NCBI GenBank assembly: GCA_024637135.1
Contig: JAGXFT010000007.1
Coordinates: 1 to 48,222, forward strand
Origin: Nitriliruptorales bacterium
GTDB lineage: Bacteria; Actinomycetota; Nitriliruptoria; Nitriliruptorales; Nitriliruptoraceae
Length of the DNA: 48,222 nucleotides
Direction of reading: 5' to 3'
Made by a program: the position numbers and the translations under genes. The notes beneath the pieces are model-generated. The model was not told the origin of the DNA. It made no database searches and saw only the letters and a program-made list of their open reading frames with translations. Shown here in pieces: positions 10,742 to 22,030 of the stretch; positions within the stretch are counted from its first letter, which is position 1, and each line of letters begins with the position of its first letter.

Positions 10742-12296
10742 CCCGGAGCCGGTTGCAGGCACGGAACCGGTGACGCCGGGTGGCCGGCTGGGCCGACTCG
10801 TCCTGCACCCCCTCCTGGTGGTCGCCTACCCGGTGCTGGCCCTGTGGGCCGGCAACGTCCACGACGCCCCCACCGAGGACGCGCTCGCGGTCCTGTGGCC
10901 CGTCCTGGTCGTCGGCGCCACGGCCTGGTTCGTACTGTCGCTGCTGTTCGCGCTGGTCCGGCGGCCCGCCCTGGTGGCCCGTGCGGGGCTGGTGACCTCC
11001 GTGGGCGCACTGGCGGTGCTCACGGCCGGACGGTTCCTGCCCGAGGCGACCAGCAGCGTGGGCCTGGCCGCCACCGGAGCGGTGCTGGTGGTGGGGCTGG
11101 GCGTGGCCCTGCTGGTGGGCCGGCTCGGGCTGGCCCGGTTGACGCTGCTGGGCAACGTGTTCGCGGTCGTGGCCACCGCGCTGGTGCTGGTGTCGTTGCG
11201 GCCGGCGCTGGTGCCCACGCGCAGCGAACCGGTGCTGATGGACTTCGACGGCGCCGAGGCCACGGCACGCGACATCTGGTACATCATCCCGGACCGGTAT
11301 CCGCGCCTGGACACGCTCGGGGCCGACTACGACTTCGACAACACCGCGTTCCAGTCCCACCTGGTCGACGTGGGGTTCACCATCCAGGACCAGGCCCGCG
11401 CGAACTACCCCAAGACGTCGCACTCGCTGGCCGGGACCTGGAACCTCGCGACCGTCCAGGACCTGGTGCCGTTCCCGCCCGAGGACGGGGCCGACTCGTC
11501 ACCGCTGTACGAACTGCTCGACAGCAATGCGCTGGGCCGGTTCGTGACCGACGCCGGGTTCGACTACCTCCACCTCGGGTCGTGGTGGGGACCGACCTCG
11601 CAGTCGTCGGTGGCGACCGAGAACCGCACCCTGTCGACCGCGTCCGAGTTCGCCAACGTGTGGCGCACGACCACGGCCCTGCGATGGCTGGGGGAGGTCC
11701 CCGAGGAGGAGGGCCTGGACTCGCGTCGCTACATCCGTGCCGTCACGGACCATCAACTGGACGAACTGGACCGCCTGGTCACCGAGCCCAGCGACTCGCC
11801 GCGCCTGATCCTCGCCCACGTCACGTTGCCGCACGAGCCCTACGTCTACGACGCTGACGGCTCCTACGTGACCGCCGAACAGGAGGCCAGCCGGTCGCGC
11901 ACCGAGAACACCGTGAACCAGGTCCGCTACGTCAACGACCGGCTGACCGCGCTGGTCGACCGACTGGTGACCGGCGACCCGGCCAAGGATCCGATCATCG
12001 TGATCCAGTCCGACGAGGGTCCCCACCCCGACGAGCAGTACACGGCCGCGGGGGCCATCAACTGGCTGGAGGTCGACCCGTCCGCGCGCGAGGAGAAGTT
12101 GCGCACGTTCTCGGCCTGGTACCTGCCCGGACTCGACGAGGACGTCCCGGAGGACATCACCGGGGTCAACACCTGGCGGTTCATCCTGTCGCGGTACTTC
12201 GGCGCCGACCTCCCGCTGGTCGACGACCGGGTGTGGGTGTTCACCGACGAACAGCACCTGTACGACTTCACCGAGGTGACCGAGGAGTTCGACTGA
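10734..12296 (+). CDS. Multi-TM sulfatase-like / alkaline-phosphatase-superfamily hydrolase or transferase
   Basis: N-terminal TM helices then [32 protein letters not shown]...[13 protein letters not shown]...[16 protein letters not shown]...[15 protein letters not shown]; overlaps the upstream gene by 8 bp. Confidence 0.8.
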   Translation: MADPEPVAGTEPVTPGGRLGRLVLHPLLVVAYPVLALWAGNVHDAPTEDALAVLWPVLVVGATAWFVLSLLFALVRRPALVARAGLVTSVGALAVLTAGRFLPEATSSVGLAATGAVLVVGLGVALLVGRLGLARLTLLGNVFAVVATALVLVSLRPALVPTRSEPVLMDFDGAEATARDIWYIIPDRYPRLDTLGADYDFDNTAFQSHLVDVGFTIQDQARANYPKTSHSLAGTWNLATVQDLVPFPPEDGADSSPLYELLDSNALGRFVTDAGFDYLHLGSWWGPTSQSSVATENRTLSTASEFANVWRTTTALRWLGEVPEEEGLDSRRYIRAVTDHQLDELDRLVTEPSDSPRLILAHVTLPHEPYVYDADGSYVTAEQEASRSRTENTVNQVRYVNDRLTALVDRLVTGDPAKDPIIVIQSDEGPHPDEQYTAAGAINWLEVDPSAREEKLRTFSAWYLPGLDEDVPEDITGVNTWRFILSRYFGADLPLVDDRVWVFTDEQHLYDFTEVTEEFD

Positions 12297-12328
12297 CCGG
12301 CCGTGGGGCTGCCCGGGCCGGCCCATGC

Positions 12329-12350
12329 GGCACCCCTCCGTCCGGGTGCC
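12329..12350. terminator. Hairpin GGCACCC-N8-GGGTGCC between convergent gene ends
   Basis: ggcacccctccgtccgggtgcc, perfect 7-bp stem. Confidence 0.5.
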
Positions 12351-12354
12351 GTCG

Positions 12355-12580
12355 TCAGTCCCGGTCCAGTGTCGTGACCCAGTCGCGCAGGATCCGAGCG
12401 AGGTCGGGGGCGGCGTCCTCGCGGACGAAGTGGCCCGCTGCCACCGTCGCGACCGTGACCCCCGGGAGCGATTCGCACCAGGCGCGGGCGTCCCCGGTCA
12501 GGATCGCCCCGGCTCGGCCGCGACGAACAGCACCACCCCCCGGGTCGACGGCGGATCGCCGCGCGGGACCCATGCGGGGC
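12355..12580 (-). pseudogene. Haloalkane dehalogenase-like alpha/beta hydrolase, C-terminal remnant carrying catalytic His
   Basis: Minus strand reads [24 protein letters not shown] then (1-nt frame change) [50 protein letters not shown], matching the LinB-type C-terminus. Confidence 0.75.
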
Positions 12581-12661
12581 CCGGGGACGACGATCCCACG
12601 CCCGTCGGGTGGTCGCGGCACGCTCCGGCGACGACCGCAGCCGACATCGCGAGGCAACGTC

Positions 12662-13226
12662 ATGGTGGACGTGGCGCAGCGACGGGTCCCGGTCGGGGAC
12701 ATCACGATGGCCGTGCGCGAAGCCGGCACCGGCGACCCGATCGTGCTGGTGCACGGCAACCCGACCTCGTCGTGCCTGTGTCGAGACGTCATCCCGGTGC
12801 TGGCCGGCCACGGGCGCGTCCTGGCCCCCGACCTGGTCGGGATGGGCGATTCGGACAAGCTCGCGAATCCCGGACCGACCACCTACGACTTCGACGTGCA
12901 GCGTCGGCCACCTCGAGGCGTTGCTGGCTGCCCTGGGCGTGACAGATCGGGTGATCGTGGTGGGTCACGACTGGGGCGGTGGGGCTGGTCCTGGACTTGG
13001 CCCGGCGCCATGCCGACGCCATCCGTGGCGTGGCCGTCACCGAGGCCGTCGTCCGGCCGCGCTCGTGGTCGGAGGAGGATGCCGGGGGCCAGGCCTTCTT
13101 CCGCGCCCTCCGCGGGCCGGAGGGCGAAGGCATGGTGCTGCTGGACAACGTCTTCATCGACGAGGTCCTGGCCGGCGCCAACGCCGCCTGGCTCGAGACC
13201 GGCAGCGCGACGTTGGCGGGACGAGC
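12662..13226 (+). pseudogene. Haloalkane dehalogenase-like alpha/beta hydrolase, N-terminal remnant with two frameshifts and truncated 3' end
   Basis: [80 protein letters not shown] / [27 protein letters not shown] / [28 protein letters not shown]...; frame 2 to 3 to 1, extra bases near 12902 and 12984. Confidence 0.85.
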
Positions 13227-14441
<1,215 letters not shown>

Positions 14442-14739
14442 GGGCGGTCCTCACGGCAGCTGTGGTTGGGGCTCAGCACCGTACGAACGCTTCCTGAGAT
14501 CGATGTGAGACGGCGTCGGCGACGTCGCCAGGGTGGGGCCGTCCGTCGGTAAGGAGTCGTTCACGGGGTCGGAAACACGGGTTTGCGGGGCTCGATCGGC
14601 GTCGCGCGCTCGTCCCGGTCCCGACAGGGGTTGCCGCGGGCAGGACCGCGATGCCCGGGTCCGGGTGGTGTGGAATGCTGGCCCCCGACGGGGCGGGCGT
14701 CCACCACCCGCACGCCACCGACGTCACGAGGCCACGACG

Positions 14740-16467
14740 ATGACCACCTCCACCTCCACCTCCGCAGCCCCGGCCCGAGACGCCATCGGGACGGTCCGTA
14801 CCCGCCCGAGCATGGTCGGGCGCGTGGCCGGGGTCGTGGGCGCCGGTGCGTCCCTGGGCCTCGCCGAACTGTTCGCCGGCCTGTCCGCCGGTGTCCCGTC
14901 CCTCGTCGACGCCGTGGCGGCCCAGGTGGTCCCGATCCTGCCCGGGGGCCTCGTGACCTGGGCCATCGAGACCCTGGGCGCCAGCGACCGGTTGGTCATC
15001 GGGGTCACCATCGCCGCCGTGGTCCTGGGACTCGGTGCGGTCGCCGGCGGCATGCTGGAGCGCGGCCGGGATGCCGAGGCAGCCACCATGTTCGCCGGTT
15101 TCGGCCTGGTCGGGGTCGTGGCCGCGACCGCCGACATCGCCACCGACCTGGTGACCACGGTCGTCGCCGTCGTGGCCGCGTCCGTCCTCGGATTCCTGCT
15201 GGCCAGGTTCCTGGTGCGTGGCCGAGCCGCGAACCGGGCGTCCAGCCGTGTCCCGACCGGGGCCGGTGCCGCACGGTCCCGCATCGACGAGCCCGCAACG
15301 ACGACGGACGATGCGTCCAGCGCAGGCAGCACCCCAGCCACCGCCCCAGCCACGACGATGGACGTGACCCGGACGGACGGCCGGACTGTCGTCGGGCTGG
15401 ACCGTCGTCGCTTCCTCGCCGCGGCCGGGACCGTGGGCGTCGGCGCCGTGGCCGCAGGTGCCGCCGGGCGCATGCTCGGGCGTCCGCCCGCGGTCGCCCC
15501 GGCCGCCGCCGCCGTGGCCGAGAACCTCCCCACCCCGACGTCGACCCTGCCGCCGGCACCCGCGGCGGCCAGCCTCGACGTTCCCGGGCTGACCCCGCTG
15601 TTCGTGCCCAACGACGACTTCTACCGGATCGACACCGCCCTGACGGGCCCGCCCGCGGTCGACGTGACCACGTGGCGACTGCGCATCCACGGCATGGTCG
15701 GCGAGGAGCGCTCCTTCGGGTTCGAGGAACTGCTCGACCGCGGCCTGGTCGAGTCCGACGTCACCATCGCCTGCGTCAGCAACAAGGTCGGTGGCGGGCT
15801 GGTGGGCAATGCTCGCTGGACCGGGATCCCACTGGCCCCGCTGCTGGACGAGGTGGGCGTGCTGGACGGCGGCACGCAACTCGTGGGTCGCTCGGTCGAC
15901 GGCTTCACCGTCGGATTCCCGACCGACATCGCCCGCGACGGACGCGACGCCATGATCGCCGTGGCCATGAACGGCGACCCCCTGCCGGTCGCGCACGGTT
16001 TCCCGGCTCGCCTGATCGTCCCCGGCCTGTACGGCTACGTCTCGGCCACCAAGTGGCTCAGCGACATCGAACTGACCGGGTGGGACGACTTCGACGCCTA
16101 CTGGATCCGTCGGACCTGGTCCAAGGAGGGGCCGATCAAGACCCAGTCACGCATCGATGCGGTCGGCAGCGGCCAGGTCACGGCGGGTGTGACGTCGGTG
16201 GCCGGTGTGGCGTGGGCGCCGACCCGTGGCATCGAGCAGGTCGAGGTCCGCCTCGACGACGGGCCGTGGCAGGACGCGATGCTGTCCCAACCGCTCAACG
16301 ACACGACCTGGGTGCAGTGGCAGGCCGACGTCGACCTCCCGGCCGGCGACCACACCGTGACGGTGCGTGCCACCGACGGCACCGGCACCATCCAGCCCGA
16401 GCCGCACAAGCCCGAGCACCCGGACGGGGCCGAAGGGTGGCACCAGGTCCGCGTCGGCGTCGCCTGA
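14740..16467 (+). CDS. Membrane-anchored molybdopterin-dependent oxidoreductase (sulfite oxidase-like)
   Basis: N-terminal TM segments, RRRFLAAAGTVGVGAVAAGAAG twin-Arg-like segment, FYRIDTALTGPPAVDVTTWRLRIHGMV...VTIACVSNKVGGGLVGNARWTGIPLAPLL...GFPARLIVPGLYGYVSATKWLSDIELT. Confidence 0.92.
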   Translation: MTTSTSTSAAPARDAIGTVRTRPSMVGRVAGVVGAGASLGLAELFAGLSAGVPSLVDAVAAQVVPILPGGLVTWAIETLGASDRLVIGVTIAAVVLGLGAVAGGMLERGRDAEAATMFAGFGLVGVVAATADIATDLVTTVVAVVAASVLGFLLARFLVRGRAANRASSRVPTGAGAARSRIDEPATTTDDASSAGSTPATAPATTMDVTRTDGRTVVGLDRRRFLAAAGTVGVGAVAAGAAGRMLGRPPAVAPAAAAVAENLPTPTSTLPPAPAAASLDVPGLTPLFVPNDDFYRIDTALTGPPAVDVTTWRLRIHGMVGEERSFGFEELLDRGLVESDVTIACVSNKVGGGLVGNARWTGIPLAPLLDEVGVLDGGTQLVGRSVDGFTVGFPTDIARDGRDAMIAVAMNGDPLPVAHGFPARLIVPGLYGYVSATKWLSDIELTGWDDFDAYWIRRTWSKEGPIKTQSRIDAVGSGQVTAGVTSVAGVAWAPTRGIEQVEVRLDDGPWQDAMLSQPLNDTTWVQWQADVDLPAGDHTVTVRATDGTGTIQPEPHKPEHPDGAEGWHQVRVGVA

Positions 16468-16595
16468 ACCACGACTCGTCGCCGACGTCCGCGGGACCCC
16501 GGGCGCCCGTCGGGAGTGGGTCGTCGCGGGGCAGTCGCGCAGTCCGGGCTCGCTCGTGGCATCCTCGGGGCGAGTCGGGGAAGCGAGCACCCAGC

Positions 16596-18335
16596 ATGGC
16601 CGAGAGCACGCACGGACCGGTGGAAGGCACGATGCGGGCGCGCCTGCTGGCGGCACTGGCCGCCGGCCTGCTGGTCGCCGTCGGGCTCGGCTTCGTGGTC
16701 GACACCGGGCGTACCGAACTGCTGATCGACGAGGTCGCGAGCGAACGCGTGCGGGCGTCGGCCGCCGCGGCGGCGGCCGACCTCGGCCCGTTGCTGCCCC
16801 CGACGGGAGCGGTGGACGGGGTCACTGGCACCGGGGCGGTCGACCAGGCGCTGCTGGATCGCGTGGCCACCCACCTGGGACTCGACGCCGTGGCCGTGGT
16901 GCGCGGCACGGCGGTCGTGGGGCGCGACGACGCCCTGGGCAGCATGTCGCCCGCGGCCGTCCGAGACCGAGTCGGTGACGGTGACACCGTCGCCATCAGC
17001 GGGATCGACGACGAGGACGCGTGGCTCGGTGTCGTGGCCATCGATCGCCGCGACGCCGACGACGACCTGCTGGTGGTGCGCGATCGTCCGTTGGGTTCCC
17101 TGGCGGCATCGCTGATGGGGGTCCGCCTGCTCACGCTCGGGTTCGTGGCCCTGACCGGGATCGGGTTCACGATGGTGGCCGTGCGCCTGCTGGTCCGTCC
17201 CCTGGAGAGACTGGTGGCACGCGTCCGGTCCGGCGACCGGTCGGGCGAGGACACGGCCACCATCGAACGGGTCGACCTGGGGGGTGGGCGGTTCTCGATC
17301 CAGTTCGCGGATCCCGACCAGGACGGCGACACCGAGTTGGGCATGGTCGACGAACTGGAGGTGATCGAACACGTCATCGGTGACCTCCGGCGCGACCTCG
17401 ACGCCGCCAGCCGCACCATCCAACGTCAACAGTCGGCACTCGCCGAGGCGACCAGGCGCGTGGTCGCGGGCCAGGACGAGACTCGCCGACAACTGGCCGG
17501 GGAACTCCACGACGGCATCCAGCAGCAGCTCGTGATGCTGCGCCTGGACCTGACGTTGGCACGCAGCAGCATCGCCACGGACCCGGGGGGCGAGGCCGAG
17601 GTGTTCGCGAACCTCAGCAGCAAGGTCGACGCCATGCTCGGGCGCCTTCGGGACACCGCGCGCGGCGTCTACCCGGCGATCCTGCGTGACCGCGGCCTGC
17701 ACGAGGCCCTGACCAGCCTGGCGCGTCAGTCACACGGCCGAGTGCGGGTGGCCGCCTCGCCGCGGCCCTTCCCGCGCCTCGACCTCGACATCGAGGCCAA
17801 CAGCTACTTCCTGGTGGCGGAGTCGGTCTCCAACGCGCTCAAGCACGCCGGTGAGGGTGCCCGCGTCAGCATCGACCTCGTCTGCGACCCGGACCGGCTC
17901 CGCGTGCGGGTCCGCGACGACGGTGACGGCTTCGATCCGGGAACGGCGGGGGGTGGCCGGGGGCTGGCCAACCTCCACGACCGCGCCACCGCCATGGGCG
18001 GGCAACTCGAGATCGTGTCCGGTCGGAGCGGGACCACCGTGCTGGCGCTGCTGCCGCTCCACGGTCCGCTGGCGTTGCCCGATCCGGCGGTCCGGCGACG
18101 CCGCGCGGGACCGAACTCAGTGACCGCCCTCGAGGTACAGCAGGACGGCCGCGACCCGGCGGTTCAGGTGGATGTCGTCCTTGATGTCGAGCTTCTTGAA
18201 GATCGACGAGATGTGCTTCTCGACGGACCGTTCGACGATGTCGAGTTCGGCCCCGACAGCGGCGTTGCCCTTGCCGGTGGCCATGAGGGCCAGGACCTCG
18301 TGCTCCCGCGGGGTGAGGGCGGCGAGGCCGGCTGA
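16596..18335 (+). CDS. Sensor histidine kinase (HisKA_3 / NarX-type)
   Basis: TM-sensor-TM, ELHDGIQQQLVMLRLDL H-box, VAESVSNALKHA, VRDDGDGFDPGTAGGGRGLANLHDRATAMGGQLEI. Alternative start 16632 with GGAAGG. The ORF runs antisense into the response regulator. Confidence 0.9.
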   Translation: MAESTHGPVEGTMRARLLAALAAGLLVAVGLGFVVDTGRTELLIDEVASERVRASAAAAAADLGPLLPPTGAVDGVTGTGAVDQALLDRVATHLGLDAVAVVRGTAVVGRDDALGSMSPAAVRDRVGDGDTVAISGIDDEDAWLGVVAIDRRDADDDLLVVRDRPLGSLAASLMGVRLLTLGFVALTGIGFTMVAVRLLVRPLERLVARVRSGDRSGEDTATIERVDLGGGRFSIQFADPDQDGDTELGMVDELEVIEHVIGDLRRDLDAASRTIQRQQSALAEATRRVVAGQDETRRQLAGELHDGIQQQLVMLRLDLTLARSSIATDPGGEAEVFANLSSKVDAMLGRLRDTARGVYPAILRDRGLHEALTSLARQSHGRVRVAASPRPFPRLDLDIEANSYFLVAESVSNALKHAGEGARVSIDLVCDPDRLRVRVRDDGDGFDPGTAGGGRGLANLHDRATAMGGQLEIVSGRSGTTVLALLPLHGPLALPDPAVRRRRAGPNSVTALEVQQDGRDPAVQVDVVLDVELLEDRRDVLLDGPFDDVEFGPDSGVALAGGHEGQDLVLPRGEGGEAG

Positions 18336-18779
18336 CTGCTCGCCGCCGGCGCCCAGCAGCGTGTCCACGATGCGGGGGTCGAGCATCGACCCGCCGTCGC
18401 GGACCGTGCGCACGGCCGACGCGAGCCGGTCGACGTCACCCAACCGTTCCTTGAGCAGGTAGGCCATGCCCTCGGAGCCGTCCCGCAGCAGTTCCAGCGC
18501 ATAGGCGGGATCGTCGTGCTGGCTGAGCACCACGATGCCGACTTCGGGATGGTCCTGTCGCAGCCGCCGCGCGACGTCGATGCCCTCGGTGGTGTGGGTC
18601 GGGGGCATGCGGATGTCGATGATGACGACGTCGGGGGGTTCCTCGTCGACCATCGCGAGCAACTCGTCGCCCTCGGCCGCGGTCCGCAGGACACGGATGT
18701 CGTCGACGGAACCCAGCGCCGCGCGGGCGCCTTCCCGGACGAGGTAGTCGTCGTCGCAGACGTACACGGTGATGGTCAT
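18117..18779 (-). CDS. NarL/LuxR-family response regulator
   Basis: [22 protein letters not shown]...[10 protein letters not shown]...[45 protein letters not shown]. Confidence 0.95.
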   Translation of the reverse strand: MTITVYVCDDDYLVREGARAALGSVDDIRVLRTAAEGDELLAMVDEEPPDVVIIDIRMPPTHTTEGIDVARRLRQDHPEVGIVVLSQHDDPAYALELLRDGSEGMAYLLKERLGDVDRLASAVRTVRDGGSMLDPRIVDTLLGAGGEQSAGLAALTPREHEVLALMATGKGNAAVGAELDIVERSVEKHISSIFKKLDIKDDIHLNRRVAAVLLYLEGGH

Positions 18780-18974
18780 CGAGGGTGGTCCCGGGGATGG
18801 GGGGGGTCGGGGGCGCCCACGATACACCGGCGCCGCTCCGAGGTCCGTGACCCTCCGACCCGAGGAACCGACACCGACCCGGGCGGGGCGGTCCGTGGCC
18901 GTGGGGGCCTGCCGAGAGGGTCGGCGCGGAACACTACGATGCCACGACTCCACTTCCTCCAGGGGGACTGCCGC

Positions 18975-20918
18975 GTGTCCGTGTTCAGCCTGTCCGGTGT
19001 GTCCAAGGCGTGGGACGGCGACCCGCTGTTCACCGACGTGGACCTGCGCCTGCGGCGTGGCCAACGAGTGGCGTTGGTCGGAGCCAACGGTGCCGGCAAG
19101 ACGACGCTGCTCGAGATCGTGGTCGGCCTGACCGCGCCCGACTCCGGCGACGTGGCGATGCCGCGCGACGTCCGCTTGGGATACCTGCCCCAGGACATCG
19201 TCGACGTGCCGACCGGCACCGTGCTGGAGGAGACGTTGGCGGGTGCGGACCACCTCCGGGCCATGGAGGCGAAGATGGCCGACCTCGCCGACCGGCTCAC
19301 CGACCCGGACGCGCTCGCCGCCTACGGCGACCTGCAGGCCCGCTTCGAGGCACTGGGCGGCTACCAGTTGGAGGCACGCGCCCACCGCGTGCTGGCCGGA
19401 CTGGGCTTCGCGCCCGAGGACGCCGCCCGCCCCCTGGTGTCGATGTCGGGTGGTTGGCGGGTCCGTGCCGCCCTGGCCCGGCTCTTGCTGGGCCAGCCCG
19501 ACGTGCTGGTGCTGGACGAGCCCACCAACCACCTCGACGTAGAGTCGATCACGTGGTTGGAGACCGCGCTGGCCGCATGGGAGGGCGCGATCTTGTTCGT
19601 GTCCCACGACCGGGACTTCCTCGACGCGGTCGCCGACCATGTCGTGGAACTGGCTGCCGGCCAGGCATTCACCTACCGCGGCAACTACACCTCCTTCCTC
19701 GCCCAGCGGGAGGAGTGGCTGATCACCCTGCGTGGCGCCAAGGCCAACCAGGATCGCGACATCGCCCAGGCAGAGGAGTTCATCGACCGCTTCCGTGCGA
19801 AGGCGACGAAGGCGCGCCAGGTGCAGTCGAGGATCAAGGCGCTGGACAAGGTCGAGCGCATCGAGGTGCCGGACCTGACCGCGCGCCGGGTCCGGTTCGC
19901 GTTCCCCGACCCGCCCCGTGCCGGCCGGGTCGTTGTCGAGGTCGAGGATGCGACCGTCGGCCACGTCCCGGACGCGGACGTGCTGGCGAACGTGTCACTG
20001 GTCATCGAGCGGGGCGAGAAGGTCGGCATCGTCGGTCCCAACGGGGCCGGCAAGTCGACGCTGGCGAAGTTGATCCTGGGCGACCTGGCACCTCGACGCG
20101 GTCGGGCGACACTGGGCCACAACGTCCAGGTCGCCACCTTCGACCAGCACCAGGTCGAGGTGCTGGACCTCGACTCGTCGGTGCTGGAGGAGTTCGGTCG
20201 CGACCTGTCGGAGGAGCACCGGGGCAACAACCTGCGCACGTTCCTCGGGGCGTTCGGCTTCACCGGCGATGCCGCCGAGCGACAGGTGCGGGTCCTGTCC
20301 GGTGGCGAACGGACCCGGTTGGCGCTGGCCAAGGTGATGGCCGACCCCGTCAACCTGTTGATCATGGACGAACCGACCAACCACCTCGACATCCCGTCGC
20401 GCGACGTGCTGGAGGCGGCGCTGGCCGACTACCCCGGCACGCTGATGCTCATCACCCACGACCGCCACGTCCTGCGGTCGGTCGTGGACCGCGTGGTCGA
20501 CGTCCGTGACGGCAGGGTCTCCGACCATCCCGGCAGCTACGCCGACCACCTCGCCCGGCGCGCACGGGAAACGGCTGCCACGGGCCCGGCCAAGGAAGCG
20601 GCGGGGGAGGCGTCGTCGGGGCGTGCACGCCCAGCTCCCGACAGTGCGGCACAGCGTCGACGCGCCAAGGCCCGCGCCCGGCTCGAGAAGGGCGTCCAGC
20701 GCGCCGAGGAGGCCGTCACGGTCGCGGAGGAACGGGTGGCGAAGCTGACGGGGGCCATGGCGGCCGATCGCTTCTGGGACGACGAGGACCGGGCCGCGAC
20801 CGTGGTGGCGGGGTTGGACGCGGCCAGGCAGCGGGCGGCGTCGGCGATGGCCGACTGGGAGCGGGCCGTGGCCGCGCTCGACGAGGTCGACCAGGCGATG
20901 GACGGGGCGCGACGATGA
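18975..20918 (+). CDS. ABC-F family ATP-binding protein
   Basis: GTG at 18975 after AGGGGG; two Walker A ([18 protein letters not shown]), two signature/Walker B ([26 protein letters not shown]), C-terminal coiled coil. Confidence 0.95.
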   Translation: MSVFSLSGVSKAWDGDPLFTDVDLRLRRGQRVALVGANGAGKTTLLEIVVGLTAPDSGDVAMPRDVRLGYLPQDIVDVPTGTVLEETLAGADHLRAMEAKMADLADRLTDPDALAAYGDLQARFEALGGYQLEARAHRVLAGLGFAPEDAARPLVSMSGGWRVRAALARLLLGQPDVLVLDEPTNHLDVESITWLETALAAWEGAILFVSHDRDFLDAVADHVVELAAGQAFTYRGNYTSFLAQREEWLITLRGAKANQDRDIAQAEEFIDRFRAKATKARQVQSRIKALDKVERIEVPDLTARRVRFAFPDPPRAGRVVVEVEDATVGHVPDADVLANVSLVIERGEKVGIVGPNGAGKSTLAKLILGDLAPRRGRATLGHNVQVATFDQHQVEVLDLDSSVLEEFGRDLSEEHRGNNLRTFLGAFGFTGDAAERQVRVLSGGERTRLALAKVMADPVNLLIMDEPTNHLDIPSRDVLEAALADYPGTLMLITHDRHVLRSVVDRVVDVRDGRVSDHPGSYADHLARRARETAATGPAKEAAGEASSGRARPAPDSAAQRRRAKARARLEKGVQRAEEAVTVAEERVAKLTGAMAADRFWDDEDRAATVVAGLDAARQRAASAMADWERAVAALDEVDQAMDGARR

Positions 20919-22030
20919 TGCCGACCGGGTGGACCCCGGCGTTGGCGCGGGCGCTGCCGAAGGTCGTGCTGCACGACCACCTCGACGGCGGGCTGCGGCC
21001 GGCCACCCTGGTCGAGCTGGCGGCAGACGCCGGTCACCTGTTGCCCACCACGGATCCGGCGGAACTGGCCGCGCACCTGACCCGCGGGGCCAACCGACGC
21101 GACCTGGAGCTCTACCTCGAAGGGTTCGAGCACACGGTGGCGGTGCTGCAGACCCCGGAGGCGCTCGCCCGGGTCGCGCGGGAGTCGCTGGAGGACCTCG
21201 CCGAGGACGGGGTCGTGTACGCAGAACTGCGCTTCGCCCCGGAGCTCAACACCCGGCAGGGACTGTCGATGGGGGCGGTGGTCGACGCGGCCCTGGCCGG
21301 GATGGCCGACGGGCCGATCCCGTCCGGGTTGATCGTGGACGGGATGCGCACCTCACCCGTGGACGTCGTCGCGAGGTCGGCGCAGGTGGCCATCGACTTC
21401 CACGGCCGGGGGGTCGTCGGGTTCGACCTGGCCGGGGCCGAGGCGTTCAACCCGGCCGGTGTGCACGCCGATGCGCTCGACCGGTTGACCGCCGCCGGGG
21501 TCCCGCTGACGCTGCACGCCGGCGAAGCCCACGGCCCCACCATGATCGCTGAGGCGGTGGAGCGCTTCGGTGCCCGTCGGATCGGCCACGGCGTGACCTT
21601 GCTGCAGGACCTCGGGCCGGACGGTCGCCGTGGCCCACTGGCGGAACGCATCCACCGGCTGGGCATCACCCTGGAGTGCTGCCCGACGTCCAACGTGCAC
21701 ACCGGCGCGGTCGCGACGCTGGCCGATCACCCGATCGCGCGGTTCGAGGCCGCCGGCATCACCACCACCGTCAACACCGACAACCGACTGATGTCCGGCG
21801 TGACGATGTCGTCGGAACTGCTGGACGTGGCCACCACGTTCGAGTTCCCGCCGACATGGGGACTGGCCATCGCCCTGGACGGGGCCATGTCGTCGTTCGC
21901 CGACGACGCCACCCGCCAGCAGGTGCTGGACGAGGTCCGAGATCGCGCCGAGTCGCTGGGCTTCCGCGTCCAACGGGACGGCCCACCGGTGCCCGACGAG
22001 GCCCGCGCTCCCGGTGACCGTGAGGCCTAA
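20915..22030 (+). CDS. add: Adenosine deaminase family protein
   Basis: [23 protein letters not shown]...TLHAGEAHG...[13 protein letters not shown]...[14 protein letters not shown]...[15 protein letters not shown] overlap with upstream ABC-F gene. Confidence 0.93.
   Translation: MMPTGWTPALARALPKVVLHDHLDGGLRPATLVELAADAGHLLPTTDPAELAAHLTRGANRRDLELYLEGFEHTVAVLQTPEALARVARESLEDLAEDGVVYAELRFAPELNTRQGLSMGAVVDAALAGMADGPIPSGLIVDGMRTSPVDVVARSAQVAIDFHGRGVVGFDLAGAEAFNPAGVHADALDRLTAAGVPLTLHAGEAHGPTMIAEAVERFGARRIGHGVTLLQDLGPDGRRGPLAERIHRLGITLECCPTSNVHTGAVATLADHPIARFEAAGITTTVNTDNRLMSGVTMSSELLDVATTFEFPPTWGLAIALDGAMSSFADDATRQQVLDEVRDRAESLGFRVQRDGPPVPDEARAPGDREA

Noticed and set aside
18975-20918. ABC-F as antibiotic resistance gene
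   Set aside because: No neighbouring resistance or biosynthetic genes; most actinobacterial ABC-F proteins of this type are housekeeping translation factors, and the sequence alone cannot assign resistance.
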